Below, piece by piece: positions 42,556-52,100 of a DNA stretch of 64,000 nt (position 1 is its first letter; each line of letters starts with the position of its first letter). A program made the position numbers and the translations under genes. The notes under the pieces were generated by a model that was not told the DNA's origin, ran no database searches, and saw nothing but the letters and a program-made list of their open reading frames with translations. The DNA is from Dinoroseobacter sp039192165. Its GTDB lineage: Bacteria; Pseudomonadota; Alphaproteobacteria; Rhodobacterales; Rhodobacteraceae. The DNA lies in contig JBCCXD010000007.1 of the NCBI GenBank assembly GCA_039192165.1, positions 62,001 through 126,000 of the forward strand. The letters run 5' to 3'.

Positions 42556-43490
42556 TTGGCGGTTACATCGATTGCAATGGAATTGACCGGCTTTGCGGAG
42601 TCCAAGAGCCCGGTGCCCACCAAAAACTCCTCAAAGCGCGCGTAGCGTCCTTCGTCCAGAGCTGCGGGGCGCAGAGCAAACCGCGGCAGTGTGTCGACCC
42701 AGGCGCGCGCGTTTAGTTCGTCGTCCAGTTCTGCTGCTGTACCCTTGAATATCTCCCACGCGTCGTCAGGGTGGTTGACGATGTACTGCGTGGCCTTTTC
42801 CACCGCGCCAAGGAACCGCGCGACCTTGTCTGTGTCGAGCGTTTCGGAATTGGCGACATAGATCAGTTCGTCATGTGGCGGGATACCTTCTTCTTCGATG
42901 TAGTAACACCGCCCGTCTATCCCCTCGATCTCCATCTGGTTGAGCTCGAAGTTACGATAGGCGCCAATCACGGCGGCAACCTGACCGGACATCAGCGATG
43001 GAGAGATCGAGAAGTTCACATTCACAAGCGTGACATCATCGACCGATACGCCATGGGTGCCCAGCAGCGTTTCTAGAAGCGCCTCTTCGACGCCTGCCAC
43101 TGAGAAACCAATGGTTTCGCCTTTAAGGTCTGACAGGTTTTCGATCGGTCCGTCAGCCAGTGTCATCAGGCAATTCAGAGGCGTCGCGATCAGCGTTCCG
43201 ACGCGCAGAAGTGGCAGCCCCTGCGCCACCTGCAAGTGTTGCTGGACCTGATAGGACACAGCGATGTCACCCTGACCAGCCGCGACCAGTTTCGGCGGTG
43301 CGGAAGGGTCTGCGGGCGCCACAACCTCGACCTCAAGGTCAGCTTCAGCGAAGTACCCGCGCTCCTCTGCAACAATAATCGGCCCGTGATTGGGGTTGAT
43401 GTACCAATCGAGCAGAAGCGTGAGTTTATCCGCGGCGAGCGCCGGGGTTGTTGACAGCCCAAGAGCGAGCGCAATTGAAAGAGATTTCAT
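42552..43490 (-). CDS. thiY: ThiY-like periplasmic binding protein for pyrimidine precursor
   Basis: A 312-residue protein with an N-terminal signal peptide (about residues 1-19, cleavage after ALA) and an NMT1/THI5-like domain. The start of the mature protein, LTLLLDWYINPNHGPIIVAEE followed by RGYFAEADLEVE, closely resembles ThiY and HMP-synthase-like binding proteins; the GQGDIAVSYQVQQHLQV strand lines the cleft. It captures formylaminopyrimidine or HMP-like compounds for the ThiXZ importer. It sits between thiF (4-bp gap) and tenA (4-bp overlap) in the riboswitch-led operon. Confidence 0.88.
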   Translation of the reverse strand: MKSLSIALALGLSTTPALAADKLTLLLDWYINPNHGPIIVAEERGYFAEADLEVEVVAPADPSAPPKLVAAGQGDIAVSYQVQQHLQVAQGLPLLRVGTLIATPLNCLMTLADGPIENLSDLKGETIGFSVAGVEEALLETLLGTHGVSVDDVTLVNVNFSISPSLMSGQVAAVIGAYRNFELNQMEIEGIDGRCYYIEEEGIPPHDELIYVANSETLDTDKVARFLGAVEKATQYIVNHPDDAWEIFKGTAAELDDELNARAWVDTLPRFALRPAALDEGRYARFEEFLVGTGLLDSAKPVNSIAIDVTAK

Positions 43491-43494
43491 GGTC

Positions 43495-44463
43495 TTAGGT
43501 CTCCATTTCGGTGTTCTGGGCAGCGGTCAGGACGATTTCGCCAGGCCAAGTTAAGGAAAGACGCTGGCCCATGCGCCAAGCGCGCAGTCCGGTCGCGCAA
43601 GCGAGAACAATGCGTTGCTCAGAGCGCAGCTTGGGCAGCGGGTCGTTGGGCATGAGCCTCCGGGCGGTCGGGCTGATCGGTGTTGGTGCTTCTTCTTCCG
43701 AACGCAGCTCAAAGATGAGGTCGTCCACCTGAAGATCTGAGGGTGCTACGAATTTCAGCTTGCGTCTGGGTTCCGCCGCACGATCAAAGCGAAAGCGGGA
43801 CATGTGCCAGGTCTCGGCATCCAAGGTCACCATCAGGCCCAGAGGGTTTTCACCCTGACCTGTAAGATGTGCGAGCGCCATTTGCGCTTGGGCAGAGCCG
43901 ATCATGCCGACAACGGGACCACTCACCCCCGCGCTGGCGCAATTCGCGGCAGTCTCGGGCGGGTCCGGAAAAATTGCTCGAAGACTGGGGGCCCCGGCGC
44001 AGACGCCGCAAACATAGCCAGCCTGCTGCAGAACTGATGCCGAGATCAGTGGCGTATTTAAATCCTGGCATAGATCAGACGCCGTGAAGCTCGCGGCGAA
44101 GCTGTCCGCGCAATCGAGCACCAGATCGCTTTCGCCAACCAGATGTGGCCCTGTGGACGGGTCGAACATCATAGTATGTGACCTTATCCTTATGTCCGGG
44201 TTTAGCCTGGACAGGACCTCTGTTGCGGCGCTTGCTTTAGACAGGCCAAGCGTCTCGGTGGAGAAGAGTGTCTGACGGTGGAGGTTCGAAAGGCTCACGA
44301 CATCCGGGTCAACAATGTCGATAGACCCGACCCCGGCCCCGGCGAGATAAGACAGAACCGGCGCACCGAGCCCGCCAGCTCCGATCACCAGAACGCGCGC
44401 CTGCGCAATCCGCGCTTGGCCCTCGGCCCCAAACACCAGTTGCTGTCGGGCATAGCGCATCAT
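43495..44463 (-). CDS. thiF: ThiF/MoeB/HesA family adenylyltransferase
   Basis: Activates the C-terminal Gly-Gly of ThiS by adenylation for thiazole sulfur transfer. The 322-residue protein has the ATP-binding ARVLVIGAGGLGAPVLSYLAGAG and the DIVDPDVVSLSNLHRQTLFS segment with conserved Asp, Asn and Arg. The usual zinc motif CYRCLFP is replaced by APSLRAIFPDPP, and an unusual GYVCGVCAGA CxxC lies just before it. The last ~80 residues contain a rhodanese-like loop VLACATGLRAWRMGQRL with a possible active-site cysteine. The start ATG at 44463 overlaps the thiE stop (ATGA). MoeB for molybdopterin is the alternative, but context favours ThiF. Confidence 0.85.
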   Translation of the reverse strand: MMRYARQQLVFGAEGQARIAQARVLVIGAGGLGAPVLSYLAGAGVGSIDIVDPDVVSLSNLHRQTLFSTETLGLSKASAATEVLSRLNPDIRIRSHTMMFDPSTGPHLVGESDLVLDCADSFAASFTASDLCQDLNTPLISASVLQQAGYVCGVCAGAPSLRAIFPDPPETAANCASAGVSGPVVGMIGSAQAQMALAHLTGQGENPLGLMVTLDAETWHMSRFRFDRAAEPRRKLKFVAPSDLQVDDLIFELRSEEEAPTPISPTARRLMPNDPLPKLRSEQRIVLACATGLRAWRMGQRLSLTWPGEIVLTAAQNTEMET

Positions 44464-45059
44464 GCACAGACCTCGACCCATTGACCCATCCGTGCCTCGG
44501 GCGCCGGATTTAAAGTGATATCGGTGACAACTGAGACCAGATCGGCGCCCGCCTCGAAGGCGCCAGGCGCGCGTTCAACGGTCATGCCGCCGATGGCAAC
44601 AAGAGGAATTGTGCCGATCAGATGTTTCCATTCGCGGACGCGGTCCAACCCCTGTTCGTGCCACTTCATTTTCTTGAGGATGGTTGGGTAGACCGGGCCA
44701 AGCGCAACGTAGTCTGGCGCAAAGGACAGCGCACGTTCCAGCTCTGCTTTGTCATGCGTCGACAGGCCGACTTTGATGCCCGCATCACGTAGCGCTTTCA
44801 CGTCAGCCGTGTCGAGGTCTTCCTGCCCAAGATGTACCCAATCGCAGTCTTCTTCGATCGCGATCTGCCAATAGTCGTTCACGACCAGGGTCGCCCCATA
44901 TTCCTGGCACAGCCCCCTTGCGGCACGGATCTCGGCGCGGATAACGCCCGGTGGCTGATCCTTCACGCGCAACTGGATGAACTTTGCGCCCATCGGAAGC
45001 GCGCGCAACACCCAGGCTGCGCTGTCAAAAATCGGATAGAAGCGTGGAAGGCTCGTCAT
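44460..45059 (-). CDS. thiE: Thiamine-phosphate synthase
   Basis: Couples HMP pyrophosphate with thiazole phosphate to make thiamine phosphate. The 199-residue TIM-barrel protein carries VLRALPMGAKFIQLRVKD, YGATLVVNDYWQIAIE, CDWVHLGQEDLDTAD and DYVALGPVYPTILKK, followed by IPLVAIGGMTVERA. The QLRVKD, VNDYW and HLGQEDL segments are the family core. It overlaps thiF and thiG by ATGA on both sides. Confidence 0.92.
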   Translation of the reverse strand: MTSLPRFYPIFDSAAWVLRALPMGAKFIQLRVKDQPPGVIRAEIRAARGLCQEYGATLVVNDYWQIAIEEDCDWVHLGQEDLDTADVKALRDAGIKVGLSTHDKAELERALSFAPDYVALGPVYPTILKKMKWHEQGLDRVREWKHLIGTIPLVAIGGMTVERAPGAFEAGADLVSVVTDITLNPAPEARMGQWVEVCA

Positions 45060-45826
45060 GATAAGAACGCTTGTCCAATGACGGGGGTGGAGGGTTCTGC
45101 CATATCGCGTGGTGGCATTGGGTCAGCGGCCTTCCCCTCGGCGCCCGCCGTTGCAGCAAGCGCCATGGCTTTGGCCATACCGACCGGGTCGCCGGCTTTG
45201 GCGACGGCCGTGTTCAGCAACACCGCATCAAATCCCATTTCCATAGCAGCAGCGGCATGAGATGGCAGGCCAATCCCAGCGTCGACCACCATCGCTACCT
45301 CGGGAAAGCGCGCGCGAATCGTGCGCAGACCATATGGGTTCGACAGGCCAAGCCCGGTTCCAATCGGGGCACCCCAGGGCATAAGAACCTCGCATCCCGC
45401 GCCAAGCAGCCGCTCCGCCACGATGAGATCCTCAGTACAATATGGAAAGACCTGAAACTCCTCGTCGCACAGGATGCGCGCTGCCTCCACCAAGGCGAAG
45501 ACATCAGGCTGCAGCGTGTCGGTATCGCCAATCACCTCCAGTTTGATCCAGCGTGTATCAAAAAGCTCGCGGGCCATGTGGGCGGTTGTCACAGCTTCTT
45601 TGACCGTATGGCACCCAGCTGTGTTGGGCAGTACATGAACGCCCAGGTCTCGAACGATATCCCAGAATGCTTGGCCGCCGCCGCCGGCGCCCTCGCGGCG
45701 CAGCGACACGGTTGCGACGGAGGCCTTTGAGGCCTTAAAGGCGTCGGCCAGAATAGCGGGGGACGGATACTGTGCCGTTCCCAGCATCAGAGGTGTGTTC
45801 AGTGATATGCCGTAGAAGTCCCGCAT
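45056..45826 (-). CDS. thiG: Thiazole synthase
   Basis: Builds the thiazole phosphate ring from deoxyxylulose phosphate, dehydroglycine and ThiS thiocarboxylate. The 256-residue protein has LMLGTAQYPSPAILADAFKAS, the Schiff-base lysine in RWIKLEVIGDT, VLMPWGAPIGTGLGLSNP, VVDAGIGLPSHAAAAMEMG and FDAVLLNTAVAKAGDPVGMA. It is separated from thiS by 3 bp and overlaps thiE. The dehydroglycine is expected from ThiO encoded upstream. Confidence 0.96.
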   Translation of the reverse strand: MRDFYGISLNTPLMLGTAQYPSPAILADAFKASKASVATVSLRREGAGGGGQAFWDIVRDLGVHVLPNTAGCHTVKEAVTTAHMARELFDTRWIKLEVIGDTDTLQPDVFALVEAARILCDEEFQVFPYCTEDLIVAERLLGAGCEVLMPWGAPIGTGLGLSNPYGLRTIRARFPEVAMVVDAGIGLPSHAAAAMEMGFDAVLLNTAVAKAGDPVGMAKAMALAATAGAEGKAADPMPPRDMAEPSTPVIGQAFLS

Positions 45827-45829
45827 CTG

Positions 45830-46024
45830 TTAACCTCCCTGCATGGGGGCAAGGATTTCGACCCTGTCGCCCGCTTTAAGAGGAGTGTCAGCGCGTGAGG
45901 CTTTAGGGATGAAGGCCTCGTTGACCGCCGTGGCAACACGATCGGAGTAGCCCAATTCAGCCAGAAGCAATTCCAGATTTTGGGCACTGACCTCCTGAGT
46001 TTTGCCGTTAACTTGCAGATTCAT
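45830..46024 (-). CDS. thiS: Sulfur carrier protein ThiS
   Basis: A 64-residue ubiquitin-like sulfur carrier ending in the required Gly-Gly (ILAPMQGG). ThiF adenylates this end and a thiocarboxylate forms for thiazole synthesis. The ATG at 46024 (protein MNLQVNGKTQEVSAQNL) is chosen over the longer frame because ThiS proteins are ~65 residues; the start overlaps the end of thiO by 17 bp. It is followed after 3 bp by thiG. Confidence 0.92.
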   Translation of the reverse strand: MNLQVNGKTQEVSAQNLELLLAELGYSDRVATAVNEAFIPKASRADTPLKAGDRVEILAPMQGG

Positions 46025-46982
46025 CGAGCGCCTCACTGGGTTCTGTAATGCGATTGGCGACGTCCTGAGCAAGAGCTGGAGCCATCAGATAGCCGTGCCG
46101 ATAGAGACCATTGACGTAGTGGACACTGTCCTTTTGAACCACGCGCGGCAGATTGTCGGGAAAAGCAGGCCGCAGGTCTGTTCCGAACTCGACAATCTCG
46201 GCTTCGCCGAAGGCGGGGTTTAAGGCGTAGGCCGCACTCAGCAGCTCCAATGCCGAGCGCACCGTCATCGCCCCACGCGCACCGCTTTCGATCATAGTCG
46301 CGCCGAGCATGTAAAGACCGTCTCTGCGCGGAACCACGTAGAGCGGGATCCGAGCGTGCAGCAGGCGGATAGGACGGGTGAACGCAACGTCTTTCGACCG
46401 GATGAGCGCCATCTCTCCGCGTACCCCGCGAAGATCGGAAAGTGTGTCCTGTGCCGCAAGACCTCTGCAGTCAATGATCTGGCGGCCCGGTCGCGGCCCG
46501 TTTGTCTGCACCTCAATGCCCGCCTGCGACAGACTTGACACAAGATCAGTCAGGGCCTGCCGTGGATCAAGGTGGCCTTCCTCCGCAAAGAACAGGCCGG
46601 CGGGAAATCGCGTCGCCAGGTCTGGCTCCAGCTCTTGAATTCGCTGAGCGTCAACTTTTTCATAACCCTCTGTCCGGGCCGCGAAACGGGCTACATCGCC
46701 GTGATCGCGCGGCTGGGCAACAACCAGCGTACCTTTGCGCGCGACCTTGGTGCGCTCGGACCACCAGGCCAGGGCCATCTTTCCGTTGATCAAAATCGGG
46801 GGTTCAGCGTTTTCGTATTCGCAGAACGGCGCCAGCATTCCACCTGCCCACCACGAACAACCGTGTGCGCCTGGCCCGCCAGCAGGATCATGGATCGATA
46901 CATCTACCCCGCGGGTGGCAAGCTCGGTTGCCACGCACAGGCCGGCAACGCCGGCACCCAGAATGGCAACTGGGCCGGTCAC
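46008..46982 (-). CDS. thiO: Glycine oxidase ThiO
   Basis: FAD-dependent oxidase that makes the dehydroglycine used by ThiG; an oxygen-dependent alternative to ThiH. The 324-residue protein has the dinucleotide fold VAILGAGVAGLCVATELA, the DAO-family FLEY-like GCSWWAGGMLAPFCEYENAE, and the C-terminal RPAFPDNLPRVVQKDSVHYVNGLYRHGY with the FAD/substrate contacts. The GTG start at 46982 forms a GTGA overlap with the thiD stop, which fits the tight operon; the longer upstream frame lies inside thiD and is rejected. Confidence 0.9.
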   Translation of the reverse strand: MTGPVAILGAGVAGLCVATELATRGVDVSIHDPAGGPGAHGCSWWAGGMLAPFCEYENAEPPILINGKMALAWWSERTKVARKGTLVVAQPRDHGDVARFAARTEGYEKVDAQRIQELEPDLATRFPAGLFFAEEGHLDPRQALTDLVSSLSQAGIEVQTNGPRPGRQIIDCRGLAAQDTLSDLRGVRGEMALIRSKDVAFTRPIRLLHARIPLYVVPRRDGLYMLGATMIESGARGAMTVRSALELLSAAYALNPAFGEAEIVEFGTDLRPAFPDNLPRVVQKDSVHYVNGLYRHGYLMAPALAQDVANRITEPSEALDESAS

Positions 46983-47779
46983 TGCGTCCACCAATGGTGG
47001 AAGTGATGTACAGGCCCGTGTCCATGTCCGATGGCCAGGTTGTCCGCTGCGCGGATGGCAGCTTGAAGATATGTATGCCCCTCCGTTACTGCAGAACGGA
47101 CGTCCAGGCCTCTTGCAAGCCCGGCGGCAATCGCCGACGACAGTGTGCAACCGGTGCCGTGGGTGTTCTTGGTGTGCAGTCGTCTGGCTTCAAGCTTCAA
47201 TGGGCTCTTCGCCGAGTCCACGAGAACATCAGTGCAGACTTCGTCGCTCCCGTGACCGCCTTTCATCAAAACAGCTGCCGAGCCGAGAGTTTGCAGCTTG
47301 TTGCCTTGCTGGGTCATCTCTTCCTCGGAAGTCGCTTCAGGCTGGCCCAGAAGGCGCGCCGCTTCGGGCAGATTTGGTGTTAAAACACGCGCTTTTGGCA
47401 AAAGCGTTTCTGCAAGTGCGGCTTCGGCATCGGCAGCAAGAAGGGCGTCGCCCGATTTTGCCACCATCACTGGGTCCAGGATGATCGGTCCCGAATAGCT
47501 GTCCAGGCTCTGTGCCACCGTTTCGATCACTTCGGGCGTACCCAGCATGCCGATTTTAACAGAAGCCACATCCAGATCTGACAGGACGGCCTCAATTTGC
47601 GCGGCAATTGTCACGGTGGGGATCATCGCCACGTCGGTCACAGCGCGGGTGTTCTGGGCGGTGACGGCGGTGATCACGCTGGCTCCATAAACACCGAGTG
47701 CCGAAAATGCCTTCAGATCGGCCTGTATTCCAGCGCCGCCGCCGCTATCGCTTCCAGCAATGGTTAAGGCAATCGACAT
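46979..47779 (-). CDS. thiD: Hydroxymethylpyrimidine (phospho)kinase
   Basis: Phosphorylates HMP to HMP-P and HMP-PP, taking de novo and salvaged pyrimidine into thiamine. The 266-residue ribokinase-fold protein has ALTIAGSDSGGGAGIQADLKAF, the ALGVYGASVITAVTAQNT segment, DPVMVAKSG and the anion hole TKNTHGTGCTLSSAIAAGLARG. It is the first gene behind the TPP riboswitch and has GGGGGCGG just before the ATG. The following thiO start overlaps its stop. Confidence 0.95.
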   Translation of the reverse strand: MSIALTIAGSDSGGGAGIQADLKAFSALGVYGASVITAVTAQNTRAVTDVAMIPTVTIAAQIEAVLSDLDVASVKIGMLGTPEVIETVAQSLDSYSGPIILDPVMVAKSGDALLAADAEAALAETLLPKARVLTPNLPEAARLLGQPEATSEEEMTQQGNKLQTLGSAAVLMKGGHGSDEVCTDVLVDSAKSPLKLEARRLHTKNTHGTGCTLSSAIAAGLARGLDVRSAVTEGHTYLQAAIRAADNLAIGHGHGPVHHFHHWWTQ

Positions 47780-47847
47780 GCCGCCCCCGTGAGGTTTGGG
47801 CGTACCGGCGAAGGCTGATTGGACAATGGTGCTTTGCCATGTCTCAA

Positions 47848-47936
47848 ACCGTTCCCTCCGCCGGTATTGCCCGGATCAGGTTCCATGGGTTCGCCAAAGC
47901 ATCTCAGCCCAGTTTCTGGGCACCCCAACGGTATTG
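47848..47936 (-). promoter_or_regulatory. TPP riboswitch (THI element) of the thiamine operon
   Basis: On the minus strand the leader of thiD carries the full THI signature: GGGGTGCCC, GGGCTGAGATGCT, AACCCATGGAACCTGATC and CGGGCAATACCGGCGGAGGGA. These match the P2-P3 and P4-P5 helices that bind thiamine pyrophosphate. A helix between GGTTTGAG at its 3' edge and CAAACC near 47798-47793 may form the expression platform about 20-70 nt before the thiD ATG. Repression of thiD-O-S-G-E-F and the following importer genes by TPP is expected. Confidence 0.96.
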
Positions 47937-48036
47937 TGCGAGAATTAGTCTCGATTGTGCATTTGTGCAAGCCTTCGGCATCTATACCTTTGCAAAACAC
48001 GTACTATCTTTAAACCTTGTACTGAACGAGAGTCCC

Positions 48037-49161
48037 ATGCGCAGTCCAATCCTCTTAATCGCCTGCCTTGCGGCGATGGTGGCGGTTTCAATACCGCACG
48101 GCAGTTCTGCTCAGGGCCGCCCCGCTGGGGTTGTGACCGAAACGGTTGAGATACGCACGCTGGCGGAAACGTTGCCTATCTTTGGACAGATCGTTGCACG
48201 CCGCGACAGTGCTGTGGCAGCGCGCGTGGCAGGCATCGTCGAGTCTGTGGATGTGCTTGTGGGGGAACGCGTCAGCGAAGGCGACCTGCTGGCCCGGCTC
48301 GATACAGAATTGACCGAGATTGAACTTGGGCAGGCCATTGCTGCGCGAACCGAAGCTGAAGCGGGTATCGCCGTGGCCGAGGCGCAACTGGCGCTCGCGC
48401 GGGATACGCTGACCCGGACCGAGGGCTTGCGCGAGACCGCAGCTTTCTCCTCTGCACGCTTCGAAGACCTTACGTCCGAGCTTGCTCAGGCGCAGGGACA
48501 GCTCGCACAAGCGCAAGCACGACTTGCGATCTCGGAGGCAGCTTTGGCGCAGGCCTCGTACACATTGGATCGCGCGCAGATTACGGCCCCTTTCGATGCC
48601 GTCGTGCTGTCGGTGGAAGCCGACCCGGGGCAATTCATTTCCGTTGGGGCAGAGGTCGCGCGCCTGCTTGATATCGGTGCGCTTGAGGTTGAAGCACAGG
48701 TGCCCGCCGCATTCGTGTCCGGCGTCAGAGCTGACGTTGCCGTTAACGGAGAAACCGAGCAAGGCGTTGAACTCGACCTGACCGTGCGGGCGGTACTGCC
48801 GACCGAAAGTGCCGCAACCCGTACGAGGCCCGTGCGCTTGAGTGTCGATCTGACGGCATTGAACGGCGATGTGGCGCTTGGGCAATCCATCACGCTGCAA
48901 TTGCCTGTCGCACCGCCGCGTGACGCATTGAGCGTTCCAAAGGATGCGCTTGTGCAGGGGGCTGGCGGCTGGACCGTGTTTGTCAACGCAGAGGGTGCGG
49001 CGCAGCCGCGTTCAGTGACAGTTGGTGTTGCCATGGGCGACCGGTTCGAGGTTCTAGCTGGCCTTACGGAAGGGGACGAGGTCGTGGTGCGCGGCAACGA
49101 GCGCCTGAGACCCGGACAACCGATCCAAACCGTGGGCGGTCCGACCCCGGCCTCAAACTGA
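48037..49161 (+). CDS. RND efflux periplasmic adaptor subunit
   Basis: A 374-residue membrane-fusion protein with an N-terminal signal peptide (about 1-25, ending near GSSAQ). A lipoyl/barrel-sandwich hybrid split by an alpha-helical hairpin of Ala/Glu/Gln-rich coiled coil (residues ~85-150) follows, with AQITAPFDAVVLSVEADPGQFISVGAEV after it, and then a beta-barrel and the membrane-proximal domain. The start ATG at 48037 matches the signal peptide; upstream in-frame codons run antisense through the TPP riboswitch. It is followed after 12 bp by the RND pump gene, forming an inner-membrane pump pair; an outer-membrane TolC-type partner is not in the window. Confidence 0.92.
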   Translation: MRSPILLIACLAAMVAVSIPHGSSAQGRPAGVVTETVEIRTLAETLPIFGQIVARRDSAVAARVAGIVESVDVLVGERVSEGDLLARLDTELTEIELGQAIAARTEAEAGIAVAEAQLALARDTLTRTEGLRETAAFSSARFEDLTSELAQAQGQLAQAQARLAISEAALAQASYTLDRAQITAPFDAVVLSVEADPGQFISVGAEVARLLDIGALEVEAQVPAAFVSGVRADVAVNGETEQGVELDLTVRAVLPTESAATRTRPVRLSVDLTALNGDVALGQSITLQLPVAPPRDALSVPKDALVQGAGGWTVFVNAEGAAQPRSVTVGVAMGDRFEVLAGLTEGDEVVVRGNERLRPGQPIQTVGGPTPASN

Positions 49162-49173
49162 CGGGAGCGTACA

Positions 49174-52100
49174 TTGGACCCTATCCGTTTTTCTATCGAA
49201 CGCCCGATAGCCGTGATCGCGGCGGTTATCATGGCCGTGCTTTTTGGTGTGCTGGCGCTGACCACGATTCCAATTCAGCTGGCACCGGATGTGCGCAAGC
49301 CCATTGTGGTGATCACGACCGAATGGCCCGGTGCGGCTCCGGCTGAGGTGGAGCGAGAGATCGTCAATCCTCAGGAAGAGGCGCTGCGCGGCTTAGAAGG
49401 CCTCGATATCATGACTTCGCGGTCGCAAACCGGCGAGGCTGAGATCACGCTTGAATTTTCGCAAGGCACCGACATGAGCCAGACACTTCTTTTGGTGTCG
49501 AACAGGCTCGACCGTGTAGGCGACTATCCAGATGAGGCGAATGAACCTTCGCTTGACACATCCGGAGGGGACGACAGCCCGATCGCGTGGGTTATTTTCA
49601 CGGCGCAAGAAGGCAATACGCGTCCTCTGCCAACCTATGGTGACTTTGTTGAAGACGTTGTGAAAGACCGGATCGAGCGGGTCGAAGGTGTGTCGGCAGT
49701 GAACGTCTTTGGTGGTGTTAGCCGGGAACTTCAGATTGTTGTGGACCCGCGTCGCTTGGCGAATTTCGGGTTGACCGTACCAGAAGTGGTGAGCCGCTTG
49801 CGGTCCGAGAACATCTCTGTTTCCGCCGGAGATGTCGACGAAGGAAAGCGTCGTTACGTGGTGCGCGCGGAAGGCTCGCTTGATACGGTGGATGCGGTTG
49901 AAAGCGTTGTGCTGCGTTCGGAAGCGGGTATCGGACGCTTGGGCCGGGTTATGGTATCGGACGTTGCCGATGTTCAGTTTGGGTTTGCGGAGCCCCGTGC
50001 AAGATTGCGCATCAAGGGGGAATCCGGGCTCGCATTCAATATCGTGCGCGAGCAGGGTGCAAACGTCATTGAAACCATGGAAGAAGTGCGCATCGTTCTC
50101 GCAGAGTTGCGCGATGGTCCGGTCGCGGCGCAAGGCCTCAATATGCGTCAGGTCTACGATGAGACTGTGTACATCGAGGGCGCGATACAGCTTGTGACGC
50201 AAAACATCTGGATCGGTGGCGGGCTCGCGGCGCTTGTTCTTCTGCTCTTCCTGCGCAGCCCGCGCGCGACTTTGGTGGTCTCTCTGGCAATTCCAGTATC
50301 AATTGTTGCGACTTTTGTCGCCATGGCTGCAACCGGACGTACGCTGAATGTCGTCAGTCTTGCCGGTATTGCCTTCGCCGTCGGGATGATCGTCGATGCC
50401 GCCATTGTGGTGCTGGAGAACATCTACCGATTGCGCGAGCAGGGGCTTCGGCGCAGTGAGGCCGCGTATCAGGGCGCAAAGCAAGTGTGGGGAGCGATCC
50501 TCGTGTCTGCGCTGACGACGGTACTTGTCTTTGTGCCGATCCTGATCATGGACCTCGAGGCAGGCCAGCTCTTTCGGGATATTGCCGTGGCCATTTCGGT
50601 CTCTGTGCTTTTGTCGCTGGTGGTTGCGGTCACAGTTATTCCCGCATTGTCAAAAAGGCTTCTGAAAGACGGGGAGCAAAAGACGCTCCCGCTGCCCGGG
50701 ATCGATCATATCGCGCGGGGCTTCAAGTCAATGGTGATGTGGTATGTGCACATGACAGTGCGGTTTCGCGCACTTGGTCTGCTCATGGTCGCGCTGATTG
50801 CAGGGGGCGCTGCGGCAGCTACGATCCTGTTCCTTCCAAGGCTCGAGTATCTACCTGAGGGCAACCGCAATCTCGTATTTGGTCTGATTATTCCGCCGCC
50901 CGGCTATAATCTCGACACCACCGAGACAATTGCCGAAAGGATCGAGAACACAGCCCGACCGATGTGGGAAGCCGCACCAGAGCTTGCGACGCCGGAGGGC
51001 ACGCCAACGATCGAAAACTTCTTCTTCGTGGCGACACCCGGGAACTCTTTTGTTGGCGCTACGGCTTTGGACGGACCGCGCGTGGCAGAGCTTATCCCGT
51101 TGCTCTCCGGCCCGATCTTTGCCGAACCGGGCACATTCGGGTTTATGACGCAGCCTTCGTTGTTCGGACGCGGAGTTGGGGGTGGCCGAACCATCGAGCT
51201 TAATGTGTCCGGCCAAGATCTTGAACAAATACTGGGGGTTGCTGGACGGGCGGCAGGGATCGTTTCGGGTATACTGCCGCGCTCGGAAGGCCATCAGTTT
51301 CGTCCAATACCAGGACTTGAGCTTGGGGCGCCTGAGGTCCGTTTGGTGCCTGATCGTTTACGCCTTGCCGATGCGGGTGTGAACGCGGCCTCGCTTGCTT
51401 CGACTGTGGATGCCTACAATGATGGTCTGCGCGTCGCTGAAATCACCGAAGGTGCAGATCGTTTAAACCTTGTCCTGAAGGGCGAAACAGCGACAGCGAT
51501 TGGTTTGCGTACGCAGGATGTGGGCGCCTACCCGGTGGTCACACCCTCCGGCGATATAGTGCCGGTCTCTGCATTGGCTGAGGTGGTTGTCACTGCCGGT
51601 CCTACGGAGATCAGACATCGCGACCGGCTGCGCACTGTAACCTTAGAGGTCCGCCCATCGGATGCACTGCCTCTGGAAGCCGCGCTTGATCTTCTGCAAC
51701 GCGAGGTCGTGGATGCGCTCGAAGAACGAGGCCTGCCACCGGGCATTCGCTTGTCGGTTTCAGGTACGGCTGACCAGCTGAGCCAGACCTGGAACGCAAT
51801 TCAGATCAACCTCGTGATTGCGCTGATCATCGTCTTCCTTGTGATGGCGATCCTGTTTGAGAGCTTTGTGCTGCCGCTCGTAATCCTGATCTCTGTACCT
51901 GTGGCGGCGGCCGGAGGTGTCGGTGGGCTCGCACTTCTCAACACCTATCAGGTGCAGCCGCTGGATATGCTGACGCTTTTGGGCTTTATCATTCTTGTGG
52001 GCATCGTGGTGAACAACGCGATCCTGATCGTGCACCAGTCACTGTTCCACTTGCGCGAAGAAGGCATGAGCCCAGTAGATGCGATCGAAGAAGCCACCAG

